Notes: a model not told the origin generated them from the letters alone. DNA of 43,308 nt from Eubacteriales bacterium (GCA_030524285.1 JAUNGQ010000010.1:1-43308), one strand, 5' to 3'; positions 7,408 through 15,108 are shown, counted from the first letter of the stretch. Numbers and translations are program-made.

Positions 7408-9321
7408 ATGGCAAAGCAGCAGTTTCAGGCAGAATCCAAACGTCTGCTGGACATGATGATTAACTCGATCTACACACACAAGGAAATTTTCCTGCGTGAG
7501 TTAATCTCCAACGCAAGCGATGCAATTGACAAGCGTCATTTCCGTTCCCTGACAGATTCCTCCCTTGTACCGGAGGGCGGATTTGAAATCCATCTGGCAG
7601 TGGATGAGGACAACCGTACTCTGACCATTTCCGATAACGGTATCGGCATGACCAGAGAAGAGCTGGAGCAGAACCTCGGCACCATTGCGCAGAGCGGTTC
7701 TCTGGCATTTAAGAAGGAGAACCAGACGGAAGACACCGATATTATCGGTCAGTTTGGTGTCGGTTTCTACGCTTCCTTTATGGTAGCCTCCAATGTCAAG
7801 GTAATTTCCAAGGCATGTGGCAGTGATCAGGCATATGTCTGGGAATCCGACGGTGCAGATGGCTTCACCATTGAACCGACAGAAAAGGACTCCTATGGTA
7901 CAGAAATTATTCTGACCATCAAGCAGAATCCGGAAGAAGAGGATGCGGACAGCTATGATGAATTCCTCCAGACCTATCGCCTGTCCGGACTGGTACGCAA
8001 GTATTCCGACTACATCCGTTACCCGATCAAGATGCTGATGCCGCATTCGCAGGCAAAGCCGAAGCCGGAGGATGCACCGGAGGATTACCAGCCGGAGTAT
8101 GAAACCATTTATACCGAGGATACGCTGAATTCCATGGTTCCGCTGTGGAAGAAGGATAAGAAAGAAATCACACAGGATGAATACGATGAATTCTACCGCA
8201 ACAAGTTCATGGATTACATGAAGCCGGCGCGTACCATCCATTCCCATTCCGAGGGCCTGACCGCGTCCTATGACGCCCTGTTGTATATCCCGTCGCAGGC
8301 ACCATATGATTACTATTCCAAGGACTTCACCAAGGGCCTTGCACTGTATACCTCCGGCGTCCTGATTATGGACAAGTGTGCTGACCTGTTGCCGGATTAT
8401 TTCGGCTTTGTCCGCGGCCTTGTCGATTCCTCTGACCTGTCACTGAACATCTCTCGTGAAATGCTCCAGCATGACCGCCAGCTCAAGGCAATTGCCATCA
8501 GCCTGGAAAAGAAAATCAAGTCCGAGCTGCTCAAGATGCAGAAGGATGAGCGTGAGGAATATGAGAAGTTCTGGACTGCCTTCGGCTATTCCATCAAGGT
8601 TGGCGCATATGCAAACTATGGTGCAGACAAGGAAAAGCTGCGTGATCTGATTCTGTTCTATTCCGCAAAGGAAAAGAAGATGATTACCCTGAAGGAATAC
8701 CGCGCTGCCATGCCGGAAGGTCAGGAAGAAATCTATTATGCTTCCGGTTCCAGCATTGATCTGCTGGACAAGCTGCCGCAGGCTGAAATGGTACGCAAGC
8801 ATGATTATGATATCCTGTATCTCACTGCTGATATTGATGAATTTGTCATCAACCTGCTGGAATCACAGGACGAAAAGAAATTCCGTTCCATCACCGCAGG
8901 TGATCTGAACCTGTCCTCTGAGGAGGAAAAGAAGGAAGCAGAAGAGAAGTCCACTGCCAACCGTGCGATGTTCGATATGATGAAGGAAGCGCTGGACGGC
9001 AAGGTAAAGGATGTCCGTGTATCCTCCCGTCTGGTAAGCAATCCGGTCTGCCTGACCTCTGACGGCAGCCTGTCCATTGAAATGGAACGTGTACTCAACA
9101 ATGTTCAGAACAGCGGCGGACAGTTCAATGCAGAAAAGATTCTGGAAATCAATGCTTCCCATCCGATTTTTGAGACACTGATCAAGCTGTACGTCAATGA
9201 TCCGGAAAAGCTCAAATCCTACACCTCCCTGCTGTACAATCAGGCACTGCTGATTGCAGGTATCCCGATTGAGGATCCGGCTGCATTCTCCAATGCAATC
9301 TGTGACCTGATGGCGCAGTAA
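7408..9321 (+). CDS. htpG: Molecular chaperone HtpG (Hsp90)
   Basis: A 637-residue ATP-dependent dimeric cytosolic chaperone, standard length. The N-terminal GHKL ATPase is clear: 'LRELISNASDAIDK' with the Mg2+-binding Asn, 'ISDNGIGMTREEL' (adenine-binding Asp and glycines) and 'GQFGVGFYASFMVA'. The middle domain contains 'LNISREMLQHDRQLKAI', with the conserved Arg that contacts ATP. The C-terminal dimerisation region is complete. It is monocistronic: a CIRCE-covered promoter lies upstream and an intrinsic terminator 13 bp downstream. Confidence 0.97.
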   Translation: MAKQQFQAESKRLLDMMINSIYTHKEIFLRELISNASDAIDKRHFRSLTDSSLVPEGGFEIHLAVDEDNRTLTISDNGIGMTREELEQNLGTIAQSGSLAFKKENQTEDTDIIGQFGVGFYASFMVASNVKVISKACGSDQAYVWESDGADGFTIEPTEKDSYGTEIILTIKQNPEEEDADSYDEFLQTYRLSGLVRKYSDYIRYPIKMLMPHSQAKPKPEDAPEDYQPEYETIYTEDTLNSMVPLWKKDKKEITQDEYDEFYRNKFMDYMKPARTIHSHSEGLTASYDALLYIPSQAPYDYYSKDFTKGLALYTSGVLIMDKCADLLPDYFGFVRGLVDSSDLSLNISREMLQHDRQLKAIAISLEKKIKSELLKMQKDEREEYEKFWTAFGYSIKVGAYANYGADKEKLRDLILFYSAKEKKMITLKEYRAAMPEGQEEIYYASGSSIDLLDKLPQAEMVRKHDYDILYLTADIDEFVINLLESQDEKKFRSITAGDLNLSSEEEKKEAEEKSTANRAMFDMMKEALDGKVKDVRVSSRLVSNPVCLTSDGSLSIEMERVLNNVQNSGGQFNAEKILEINASHPIFETLIKLYVNDPEKLKSYTSLLYNQALLIAGIPIEDPAAFSNAICDLMAQ

Positions 9322-9333
9322 CCATATTCCCAC

Positions 9334-9364
9334 AAAGGCTCCTTCGGATGAGGGAGCCTTTTTT
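9334..9364 (+). terminator. htpG terminator
   Basis: Stem AAGGCTCC / GGGAGCCTT followed by TTTTTT. It resembles the GGCTCC-type dispersed palindromes of this genome. Confidence 0.85.
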
Positions 9365-9384
9365 CTGTACAGATAGATTGTCAG

Positions 9385-9435
9385 AAAAAGCGAAGAATCC
9401 ACAGGCTGTGGATAAACCTGCGGATTCTTCTTCGC
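9385..9435 (-). terminator. Terminator of the micropeptide cluster
   Basis: On the minus strand a long stem (GCGAAGAAGAATCCGCAGG against CCTGTGGATTCTTCGC, one 3-nt bulge) followed by TTTTT (9385-9389). It lies 33 bp beyond the last peptide stop, so all four peptides could share one transcript. Confidence 0.75.
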
Positions 9436-9467
9436 GATAAACGTATATCAATAAAGGTGGAATGGGT

Positions 9468-9587
9468 TTAGCGATAATCATAACGCTCATAGTGTACCGG
9501 AGCTACCGCAGTAGCCTTGGTCATATGAGCCGGAATGGTGCCGATTACCGGCAGTGCAACAAACAGTGCAGTGAGTGCAGTCATCAT
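9468..9587 (-). CDS. IPxHM micropeptide P1 (39 residues), last of four
   Basis: No known family. It starts Met-Met-Thr-Ala, has the hydrophobic segment 'LTALFVALPVIGTIPAHM', then the tail 'TKATAVAPVHYERYDYR'. The ribosome site GAAAGAGG lies 9-10 nt upstream. It is a paralogue of the three peptides upstream on the same strand: shared MMTA start, LPV followed three residues later by IP, then His-Met, and a Tyr/Asp-rich end. The hydrophobic stretch is long enough for one short membrane helix broken by two prolines. The family conservation and ribosome sites argue that it is translated. Export signal, toxin and small membrane regulator are all possible roles. Confidence 0.7.
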   Translation of the reverse strand: MMTALTALFVALPVIGTIPAHMTKATAVAPVHYERYDYR

Positions 9588-9631
9588 AGTAATTACCTCT
9601 TTCTCATATCAGTCTGGTCCGTTTTCGGACG

Positions 9632-9733
9632 TTATCTCATGTCGTATACTTCTTCTGCTTCCGGCTGGATATTCATCATGTGTACCGGAATAACTGCCAG
9701 AACCGGCAGGATTACAAACAATGCGGTCATCAT
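9632..9733 (-). CDS. IPxHM micropeptide P2 (33 residues), duplicate of P3
   Basis: Met-Met-Thr-Ala start, hydrophobic core 'LFVILPVLAVIPVHMM', acidic tail 'NIQPEAEEVYDMR'. The ribosome site GAAAGAGG lies 10 nt upstream. The coding bases are identical to P3, so the duplication is recent. A small hairpin (GTCCG-AAAA-CGGAC) follows the stop directly. Function unknown. Confidence 0.7.
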   Translation of the reverse strand: MMTALFVILPVLAVIPVHMMNIQPEAEEVYDMR

Positions 9734-9778
9734 AATCAATTACCTCTTTCTTATATCAGTCTGGTCCGTTTTCGGACG

Positions 9779-9880
9779 TTATCTCATGTCGTATACTTCT
9801 TCTGCTTCCGGCTGGATATTCATCATGTGTACCGGAATAACTGCCAGAACCGGCAGGATTACAAACAATGCGGTCATCAT
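9779..9880 (-). CDS. IPxHM micropeptide P3 (33 residues), duplicate of P2
   Basis: Protein and bases are the same as P2. Only the ribosome-site side differs (here AAAAGAGGGAGAT-type instead of GAAAGAGG). The same GTCCG-AAAA-CGGAC hairpin follows the stop. The pair forms a 147-bp tandem unit. Confidence 0.7.
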   Translation of the reverse strand: MMTALFVILPVLAVIPVHMMNIQPEAEEVYDMR

Positions 9881-9904
9881 AATATCTCCCTCTTTTCTAA
9901 TATA

Positions 9905-10024
9905 TTAAAATGTCAGATAATCAAATTCGTCCTCAGTATAGGACAATCGGGCGGCCATGTGTGCCGGAATCATGCCGACACATGGGAGAATCAACAGTAA
10001 AAGTGTCATAACAGCAGTCATCAT
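9905..10024 (-). CDS. IPxHM micropeptide P4 (39 residues), first of four
   Basis: Starts Met-Met-Thr-Ala, core 'VMTLLLLILPCVGMIPAHM', tail 'AARLSYTEDEFDYLTF'. GAGGGA lies 5-6 nt upstream of the ATG. It shares the LP...IPxHM motif with P1-P3 and has a single Cys between the two prolines. The frame stays open far upstream, but that part lacks a ribosome site and shows no protein-like composition, so the short start is preferred. As the first gene after the probable promoter region it would lead the cluster transcript. Function unknown. Confidence 0.65.
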   Translation of the reverse strand: MMTAVMTLLLLILPCVGMIPAHMAARLSYTEDEFDYLTF

Positions 10025-10366
10025 AAATCCCTCATTTCGTATCTGTTCGCTGTTGTTTTGAATGTGGAAAGAGGTTTCCTTTTCGGTTTTCCTCTTTGTT
10101 TTTATGGCTTTATTATAATCAGAAAGTATGAATTTGGCTTCCATTTTTTTGCGAAAGAATAGGCTTTTTTTCCGTCTTTTTCCGGTAGCTGCTCCAGTTT
10201 TTTTCAGTTTCTTGCGGTTACAAATCAGCAACCGGAAATCGATCGCTTTTTCCCTGTTATCCTGCCATAATCGATCGCCTTTTTTATGTTCATATGCTTG
10301 TTTTATTGTTGTAATATTTCGATGCTCCATGCACACATCTTTGTGATTTGTGTAACATTGCAGCGC
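10025..10366. other. Intergenic region upstream of the micropeptide cluster
   Basis: About 340 bp without a supported gene. It contains TATAAT on the minus strand (10112-10117) with a poor -35, a leader hairpin AAAGAGG/CCTCTTT (about 10072-10101), and two direct copies of AATCGATCGC (10237-10246 and 10269-10278) spaced 32 bp. These last are candidate regulator sites. The minus-strand frame running into P4 is open here but looks non-coding. Confidence 0.4.
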
Positions 10367-10399
10367 AAAAAGACCTCCGGCAAAATACCGGAGGTCTAA
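10367..10399 (-). terminator. Terminator of the RCC1-repeat gene
   Basis: Perfect 10-bp stem AGACCTCCGG / CCGGAGGTCT (10371-10397) followed by TTTTT on the minus strand, 15 bp after the stop codon. Confidence 0.9.
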
Positions 10400-10412
10400 A
10401 ACTTTTTTCAAA

Positions 10413-11660
10413 TTACTTTTTCAGATACACTGCTGTTGCAGTCTTCTTAAATTGATCTTCTGAGCCAATGCCCATCTGTCCATACAGATTAGAGCCAATG
10501 GTACGCAGTACACCATCAGAAGAACGGTACATGCTGTTGAAGCCGCCTGCTGCAATCGCTTCTACATTTTCAGCCAGCTTCTTTGGCTTAGCCTGATAGT
10601 AGATGGTTTCTTCGCCGACTGTATACGTACCATCGCCATATTTCAGTCCCAACTGGCAATAGTTGTTTACGCCCCACGTATATGCCGTGCCATCGCTCTT
10701 GAGCGCTACGGCATGTGCGCTGGCTGCTGCAATATCGGTTACATCCTCCATAATTTTCAGCGGGGTTTTCTGGATATTGTTCTTGGCATCATCAACCTTC
10801 GTTGTACCGACGGAACCAACCCGGTTATCGCCCCAGCCATACAGCACACCGTCCTCCGTCAGTGCAAATGCCATGTATCTGCTGCCGCAGGCAACCTTGG
10901 TGACACCTTCCATCACCTTTGCCGGCTTGGACTGGTATGCTTCACCGTTGCTGTTCTCGCTGTCAACCTTTTCCAAACCCAGCTGGTGATCAACATCATA
11001 GCCCCATGCATACAGCGTGCCATCTGTGGTAATTGCCATGGAATAATCTTCACCTGCGTCAATATAAGCGACATCGTCCATCAGCTTATACGGTGTAGAC
11101 ATACACGGATAACCACTTTCGTCGGTCTGGTCACACTCACTCTCGGAAATGCCCAGTGCGCCATCCTTGTTTCTTCCCCAGACATACAGTGCGCCATCCG
11201 TGCCGATTGCCATGGCGTGCTTGGAGCCTGCTGCTACCATAGCAACATCCTCCATCATTTTCTCCGGTTCCATACGACTGATGTTCATTCCATCACCCAT
11301 CTGATAGCTGGTATTATCGCCCCATGCATACAGATCCCCACTCTTGTTGAGCGCAAAGGAAAGTTCATCGCCTGCTGCTACCTGTACCACTCTGCCCGGC
11401 ACTTCAACCTTGACCGGGGCGGACTTATTATCACAGGTTACGTCACCGAGCTCACCCATCAGATTATGTCCCCACGCATAAACATTTCCGCCTGCATCAA
11501 CAGCCAGCATATGGTCTTCACCAATTGCCATTTCCTGTGAGGTTATTTTTTCTGTTGAGCCGTTGCTGCTCAGCCCGATAAACATTGCCACCGCAATAAC
11601 CACCACAACAATTGCCGTTCCCAGCAATGCTGCAATTGCTTTATTTCTTTCTCTTGACAT
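10413..11660 (-). CDS. Membrane-anchored RCC1-repeat (beta-propeller) protein
   Basis: A 415-residue protein. Residues about 8-30 ('AIAALLGTAIVVVVIAVAMF') form an uncleaved signal anchor, which would place the rest outside the membrane. The body holds about seven RCC1/ATS1 repeats with the D-G-x-L-Y-A-W-G core. Examples are 'VYAWGHNLMGELG', 'LYAWGDNTSYQMG', 'LYVWGRNKDGALG' and 'LYGWGDNRVGSVG'; the last repeat is degenerate ('LRTIGSNLYGQMG'). Seven repeats fit one closed seven-blade propeller. Such bacterial proteins are usually uncharacterised binding modules. It follows gluQ on the same strand after a 73-bp gap holding a hairpin. GAGG precedes the ATG. Confidence 0.85.
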   Translation of the reverse strand: MSRERNKAIAALLGTAIVVVVIAVAMFIGLSSNGSTEKITSQEMAIGEDHMLAVDAGGNVYAWGHNLMGELGDVTCDNKSAPVKVEVPGRVVQVAAGDELSFALNKSGDLYAWGDNTSYQMGDGMNISRMEPEKMMEDVAMVAAGSKHAMAIGTDGALYVWGRNKDGALGISESECDQTDESGYPCMSTPYKLMDDVAYIDAGEDYSMAITTDGTLYAWGYDVDHQLGLEKVDSENSNGEAYQSKPAKVMEGVTKVACGSRYMAFALTEDGVLYGWGDNRVGSVGTTKVDDAKNNIQKTPLKIMEDVTDIAAASAHAVALKSDGTAYTWGVNNYCQLGLKYGDGTYTVGEETIYYQAKPKKLAENVEAIAAGGFNSMYRSSDGVLRTIGSNLYGQMGIGSEDQFKKTATAVYLKK

Positions 11661-11707
11661 GGATATTCCTCACTTTACCAGAAAATTCGATCATGAAATA
11701 TCTTTCA

Positions 11708-11736
11708 CCAAAGGCTCCCCATCCGAAGGAGGCTTA
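11708..11736 (-). terminator. Possible terminator after gluQ
   Basis: GCCTCC-TTCGGATG-GGGAGCCTTT on the minus strand, directly at the gluQ stop. The T-run is weak, so read-through into the RCC1-repeat gene is plausible. Same GGCTCC-type palindrome as the htpG terminator. Confidence 0.5.
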
Positions 11737-12687
11737 TTTCTTTTGTTCTAATATTTCCATCGGAAGCACAGCATCCCCTTTGGGGATGCCATCCCATGAA
11801 AAATCTGCTGCCAGATCCTGTAATGTCACCGGCTGCGCTGTTGGACGCAGGCCAACAGCTGCGGCCAGCATACCGATAATCGGCTCGGGACGTCCGAACT
11901 TTGCCCGCAGTACACCCAAATCCAAATCGCCATCCCGCTTGGACAGGCGTCTGCCATCCGGCGCGGTCAGCAACGGGATATGATAAAACTTTGGTATCGG
12001 TAAACCAAGCTGTTCATATAAGTATATCTGCCGCGGCGTCGATTCCAGAAGGTCACGCCCGCGTACTACCTCTGTAACACCCATTTCCGCATCGTCTACA
12101 ACCACTGCCAGTTGATACGCATATACGCCGTCTGAACGCCGGAGAATAAAATCCCCGCAATCTTCTGCCAGATTCTGCGCATACACGCCCTGGCAGCCAT
12201 CTATCAGGCTGACCTCCTGATTCGGTACTATGACGCGTACTGCCGGCGGTCTGCGCCTGCGTTTTTCCGCAATTTGCTGCGGTGTCAACCGTCTGCATGT
12301 CCCGGCATAGATATACGTGCCGTCTGAGCGGTGCGGTGCCTGCGCTGTATGCAGCTCAGCACGGCTGCAAAAGCAGGGATATAGCAGTCCTCTGCGCTCC
12401 AGCTGATCAAAATAGCGTTTATATACAGCAAAGCGGTTGCTCTGATACCATTGCTCGCCACCCTCGCTGCCGCCAGCATCCCAATCCATACCGAACCATT
12501 TCAAGTCATCCTCAATCTGGTCTGCAAGCGAACGCGGACAGCGCATGGCATCCAAATCCTCGATGCGCAATACATACTGCCCGCCAACTGACCGGACAGA
12601 CAGCCACGACAGCATGGCACACAGGATATTGCCCAGATGCATCCGCCCACTGGGTGTCGGTGCAAACCGGCCGCATACTGTATGCAT
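11734..12687 (-). CDS. gluQ: Glutamyl-Q tRNA(Asp) synthetase
   Basis: A 317-residue truncated paralogue of glutamyl-tRNA synthetase that lacks the anticodon-binding domain. It activates glutamate without tRNA and transfers it to queuosine at position 34 of tRNA-Asp. The class I signature 'GRFAPTPSGRMHLGN' lies near the N-terminus. A Cys-rich zinc element ('YPCFCSRAEL' then 'YAGTCRRL') lies around residues 95-130, and the KMSKS-like loop is 'RRLSKRDGDLDLG'. The ATG at 12687 lies one base beyond the stop of the NifX-like gene, suggesting coupling. The longer start at 12744 would sit inside that gene. It requires queuosine-modified tRNA. Confidence 0.9.
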   Translation of the reverse strand: MHTVCGRFAPTPSGRMHLGNILCAMLSWLSVRSVGGQYVLRIEDLDAMRCPRSLADQIEDDLKWFGMDWDAGGSEGGEQWYQSNRFAVYKRYFDQLERRGLLYPCFCSRAELHTAQAPHRSDGTYIYAGTCRRLTPQQIAEKRRRRPPAVRVIVPNQEVSLIDGCQGVYAQNLAEDCGDFILRRSDGVYAYQLAVVVDDAEMGVTEVVRGRDLLESTPRQIYLYEQLGLPIPKFYHIPLLTAPDGRRLSKRDGDLDLGVLRAKFGRPEPIIGMLAAAVGLRPTAQPVTLQDLAADFSWDGIPKGDAVLPMEILEQKK

Positions 12688-12688
12688 C

Positions 12689-13108
12689 TTACTGCAACGG
12701 CGCCGGACGGTCATGGCAGTCCGCCATACATTTTGCACAGTCATGCATACAATTCATTGGGTCATCCTCATCAACTTCCGGAATAACAATTTTAGAAGCA
12801 TCGCCTACTTTTTCACCGGCTAACAGACCTGCAATGCATTCAATCGCATCTCCGGTACATCCCGGCAATACATGCATCCCCAGCATACGCAGGGTAGTCT
12901 GCAACGCTGTACCTACCTCGCCTGCCAGCAGGATATCAATATTCTGCTGGGACAGTTTAAACAGGACACTGGTAATCCCATCCTTGCCAAGTTCAACGGT
13001 GTCCTTTGCAACCGGTTTGCCATCCTCTTCTGTTACGATGAAAACCTCGGTGCTTTCTGCAATGGTATCGGCAATTTTGCCGTCCTTTACTGCTGCTGCT
13101 ACTTTCAT
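12689..13108 (-). CDS. NifX/NifB-type cofactor-binding domain protein with Cys-rich tail
   Basis: A 139-residue protein of the dinitrogenase-iron-molybdenum-cofactor-like fold: 'MKVAAAVKDGKIADTIAEST' start, 'NIDILLAGEVGTALQTTLRM', then 'GMHVLPGCTGDAIECIAGLL'. These proteins bind Fe-S or Fe-Mo clusters and usually occur outside nitrogen fixation. The unusual part is the C-terminus, 'NCMHDCAKCMADCHD': Cys-x-His-Asp-Cys-x2-Cys-x3-Cys. The same pattern forms the N-terminus of the Mrp-type carrier at 28675. AAGGAG lies 7 nt before the chosen ATG. First gene of a run with gluQ and probably the RCC1-repeat gene. Confidence 0.85.
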   Translation of the reverse strand: MKVAAAVKDGKIADTIAESTEVFIVTEEDGKPVAKDTVELGKDGITSVLFKLSQQNIDILLAGEVGTALQTTLRMLGMHVLPGCTGDAIECIAGLLAGEKVGDASKIVIPEVDEDDPMNCMHDCAKCMADCHDRPAPLQ

Positions 13109-13174
13109 TTCTATCTCCTTCTCGCAAAAGCTTTGATTGCTTTGCATATGTCTTTTGTTTTATGATTCCTCATT

Positions 13175-13203
13175 ATTATATCGTAAATACACCGCTTTCG
13201 CAA
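13175..13203 (-). promoter_or_regulatory. Promoter of the NifX-like/gluQ run
   Basis: Minus strand: TTGCGA (13198-13203), 17-bp spacer, TATAAT (13175-13180). About 60 nt before the NifX-like ATG. Confidence 0.75.
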
Positions 13204-13212
13204 CCGTGATAT

Positions 13213-13251
13213 AAAAAGCCAAAAGCTCCCTCTGCGAAAGCAGAGGGAGCC
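13213..13251 (-). terminator. ptsI terminator
   Basis: Perfect 11-bp stem GCTCCCTCTGC / GCAGAGGGAGC with a 4-nt loop, then TTTTGGCTTTTT on the minus strand, 30 bp after the ptsI stop. Confidence 0.9.
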
Positions 13252-13280
13252 ATATCTATATAATACGTTGATCGGTTGGA

Positions 13281-14948
13281 TCAGCAGCCAAGAAGCTCGT
13301 CCAAAATCTTCTGGCTGTTTACTGTAGTATCGGTGGAACGGATGGCAGAGCGCAGCGGTAATACTGCCGACGGGGAAACACTCAGCTCATCGATGCCAAT
13401 AGCGAGGAATGTCTCTGTCAATGTTACATCCGCACCAAGCTCACCACAGATACCAATCCAGATACCTGCCTTATGCGCATTATCTGCTGCCATCTTGAGC
13501 ATACGCAGCACGGCCGGATGATGGGAATCAAAGAACTTGTCCAGATTGTTGCCCTGACGGTCAACCGCCAGCGTATACTGTGTCAGGTCATTGGTACCAA
13601 CGGAGAAGAAGTCAACCTCCTGCGCCAGACGGTCAGACATCATAACAGCAGCCGGCGTTTCGATCATGATACCCAGCTCCACGTTTTCATTGAACGGAAT
13701 TTCTTCTTCACGCAACTCAGCCTTAACAGCCTGACAGATGCGCTTAATTTCCTGAACCTCCCAAACAGAGGTAATCATCGGGAACATGATTGCAATCTTG
13801 CCATAAGCTGATGCACGATACAGTGCGCGCAGCTGGGTCTTAAAGACCTCCGGACGGGTCAGGCAAATACGGATTGCACGCAGGCCCATTGCCGGATTTT
13901 CTTCCTTCTCAAGCTGGAAGTAATCTGCCTGCTTGTCCGCGCCGATATCCAATGTACGAATAATGACACGCTTGCCGCCCATGCGCTCAGCTACTGTCTT
14001 ATATGCCTGGAACTGCTGCTCCTCAGACGGATAATCGTCGTTCTGCAGATACAGGAACTCGGAACGGAACAGGCCGATTCCGCCGCCGTCATTTGCCAGT
14101 ACCGGATCAACGTCATCCGGGGATCCGATATTGCAGTATACCATGACCTTGCGTCCGTCTATGGTAACATTTTCCTGACCCTTCAGCTGATCGAGCAGCT
14201 CCTTAAGCGCACGTTCCTTTGCCTGCTTCTTGAGCAAACGCTCGCTGGTAGCATCATCCGGATCAATCGCAACCTCGCCGGTTTCGCCGTCAATGATCGC
14301 AGTCTTGCCCTCCAGACCTTCGCTCAGCGCCTCGCCAACACCGATGATTGCCGGGATACCCATGGTACGCGCCAGAATTGCCGTATGGCTGTTGCCGGAA
14401 CCGCCGGAGGTAACGAAGCCCAGAATCTTGGACTTATCCAGCTGTACTGTCTCAGACGGAGCCAGATCGTCGGATGCCAGAATAACCGGAACATCGGAAT
14501 CAATACCGCCTGCTACAACACCCTGTAAAATGCCAATGACACGGTTGGAAATATCCTTAACGTCAGCAGCACGAGCCTGCATATATGCATCATCCATTGC
14601 TGCCAGCATCGCTGCAAACTGCTCCGCTACCTGCGATACAGCATACTCTGCGTTGACGCTTTCCCCTTCAATCATATCATTGATGCCATCAATATAATCC
14701 AGGTCCTCGAGCATCATCTGATGTGCTTCAAACAGCGCAGCGCCCTCTTCGCCTACTTCCGCAACTGCCTTTTCATACAGTCCAGCCAGCTGCTCCATTG
14801 CAGTGGCACGCGCATCTTCAAAACGCTGCTTTTCTGCCGCCGTATCCGAAACTGCCGTCTTTACAACCTCTCCGCCGCCGCGGCGATAGAAATAAATCGG
14901 GCCATTGGCTACGCCCTTGGAAACACCTTTTCCCTGAATTGTGTACAT
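13281..14948 (-). CDS. ptsI: Phosphoenolpyruvate-protein phosphotransferase (PTS enzyme I)
   Basis: A 555-residue cytoplasmic enzyme that takes phosphate from PEP and passes it to HPr for sugar uptake and regulation. The active-site His is in 'TSGGSGNSHTAILARTMGIP', where the usual Thr-Ser before the His is replaced by Gly-Asn-Ser. The C-terminal PEP-binding TIM barrel is complete, with 'GIGLFRSEFLY', 'RTLDIGADKQ', 'NPAMGLRAIRICL' and the metal-binding 'VGTNDLTQYTLAVDRQGN'. Slightly shorter than the roughly 570 residues typical in Bacillus. ptsH is not adjacent. Its promoter lies about 270 nt upstream, leaving a long leader with a terminator-like hairpin. Confidence 0.95.
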   Translation of the reverse strand: MYTIQGKGVSKGVANGPIYFYRRGGGEVVKTAVSDTAAEKQRFEDARATAMEQLAGLYEKAVAEVGEEGAALFEAHQMMLEDLDYIDGINDMIEGESVNAEYAVSQVAEQFAAMLAAMDDAYMQARAADVKDISNRVIGILQGVVAGGIDSDVPVILASDDLAPSETVQLDKSKILGFVTSGGSGNSHTAILARTMGIPAIIGVGEALSEGLEGKTAIIDGETGEVAIDPDDATSERLLKKQAKERALKELLDQLKGQENVTIDGRKVMVYCNIGSPDDVDPVLANDGGGIGLFRSEFLYLQNDDYPSEEQQFQAYKTVAERMGGKRVIIRTLDIGADKQADYFQLEKEENPAMGLRAIRICLTRPEVFKTQLRALYRASAYGKIAIMFPMITSVWEVQEIKRICQAVKAELREEEIPFNENVELGIMIETPAAVMMSDRLAQEVDFFSVGTNDLTQYTLAVDRQGNNLDKFFDSHHPAVLRMLKMAADNAHKAGIWIGICGELGADVTLTETFLAIGIDELSVSPSAVLPLRSAIRSTDTTVNSQKILDELLGC

Positions 14949-15108
14949 AAGAATATATCCTCCCTTATCTCAAATATCCATCTGTCAAAAGGAACTTTTA
15001 ACAGAGCTGTCTTTTTCCTGCAAACCAAGGGGATTCGTGGCTGTCTTTCCCCTATGCCTTTCCTTGTTTTCACTGTATCCACATGCCAACTATGGCAAAA
15101 AATAAAAC

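Larger units (their letters stand above)
9606..9883. repeat. 147-bp tandem duplication carrying P2 and P3
   Basis: About 131 bp are identical in the two copies (about 9606-9736 and 9753-9883), with a period of 147 bp. Each unit holds one peptide gene and its trailing hairpin. Confidence 0.85.

Noticed and set aside
9606-9883. Tandem repeat as a CRISPR-like array
   Set aside because: The unit is 147 bp, has only two copies and contains an intact peptide gene; there is no short repeat/spacer pattern or cas gene.
9905-10411. 168-codon minus-strand frame ending in P4
   Set aside because: The upstream part crosses the RCC1 terminator and AT-rich sequence, has no ribosome site and is poly-Lys in composition. 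Only the last 39 codons match P1-P3.
12689-13108. NifX-like protein as evidence of nitrogen fixation
   Set aside because: Stand-alone members of this fold are widespread in non-fixers, and no nifH/D/K genes are present.
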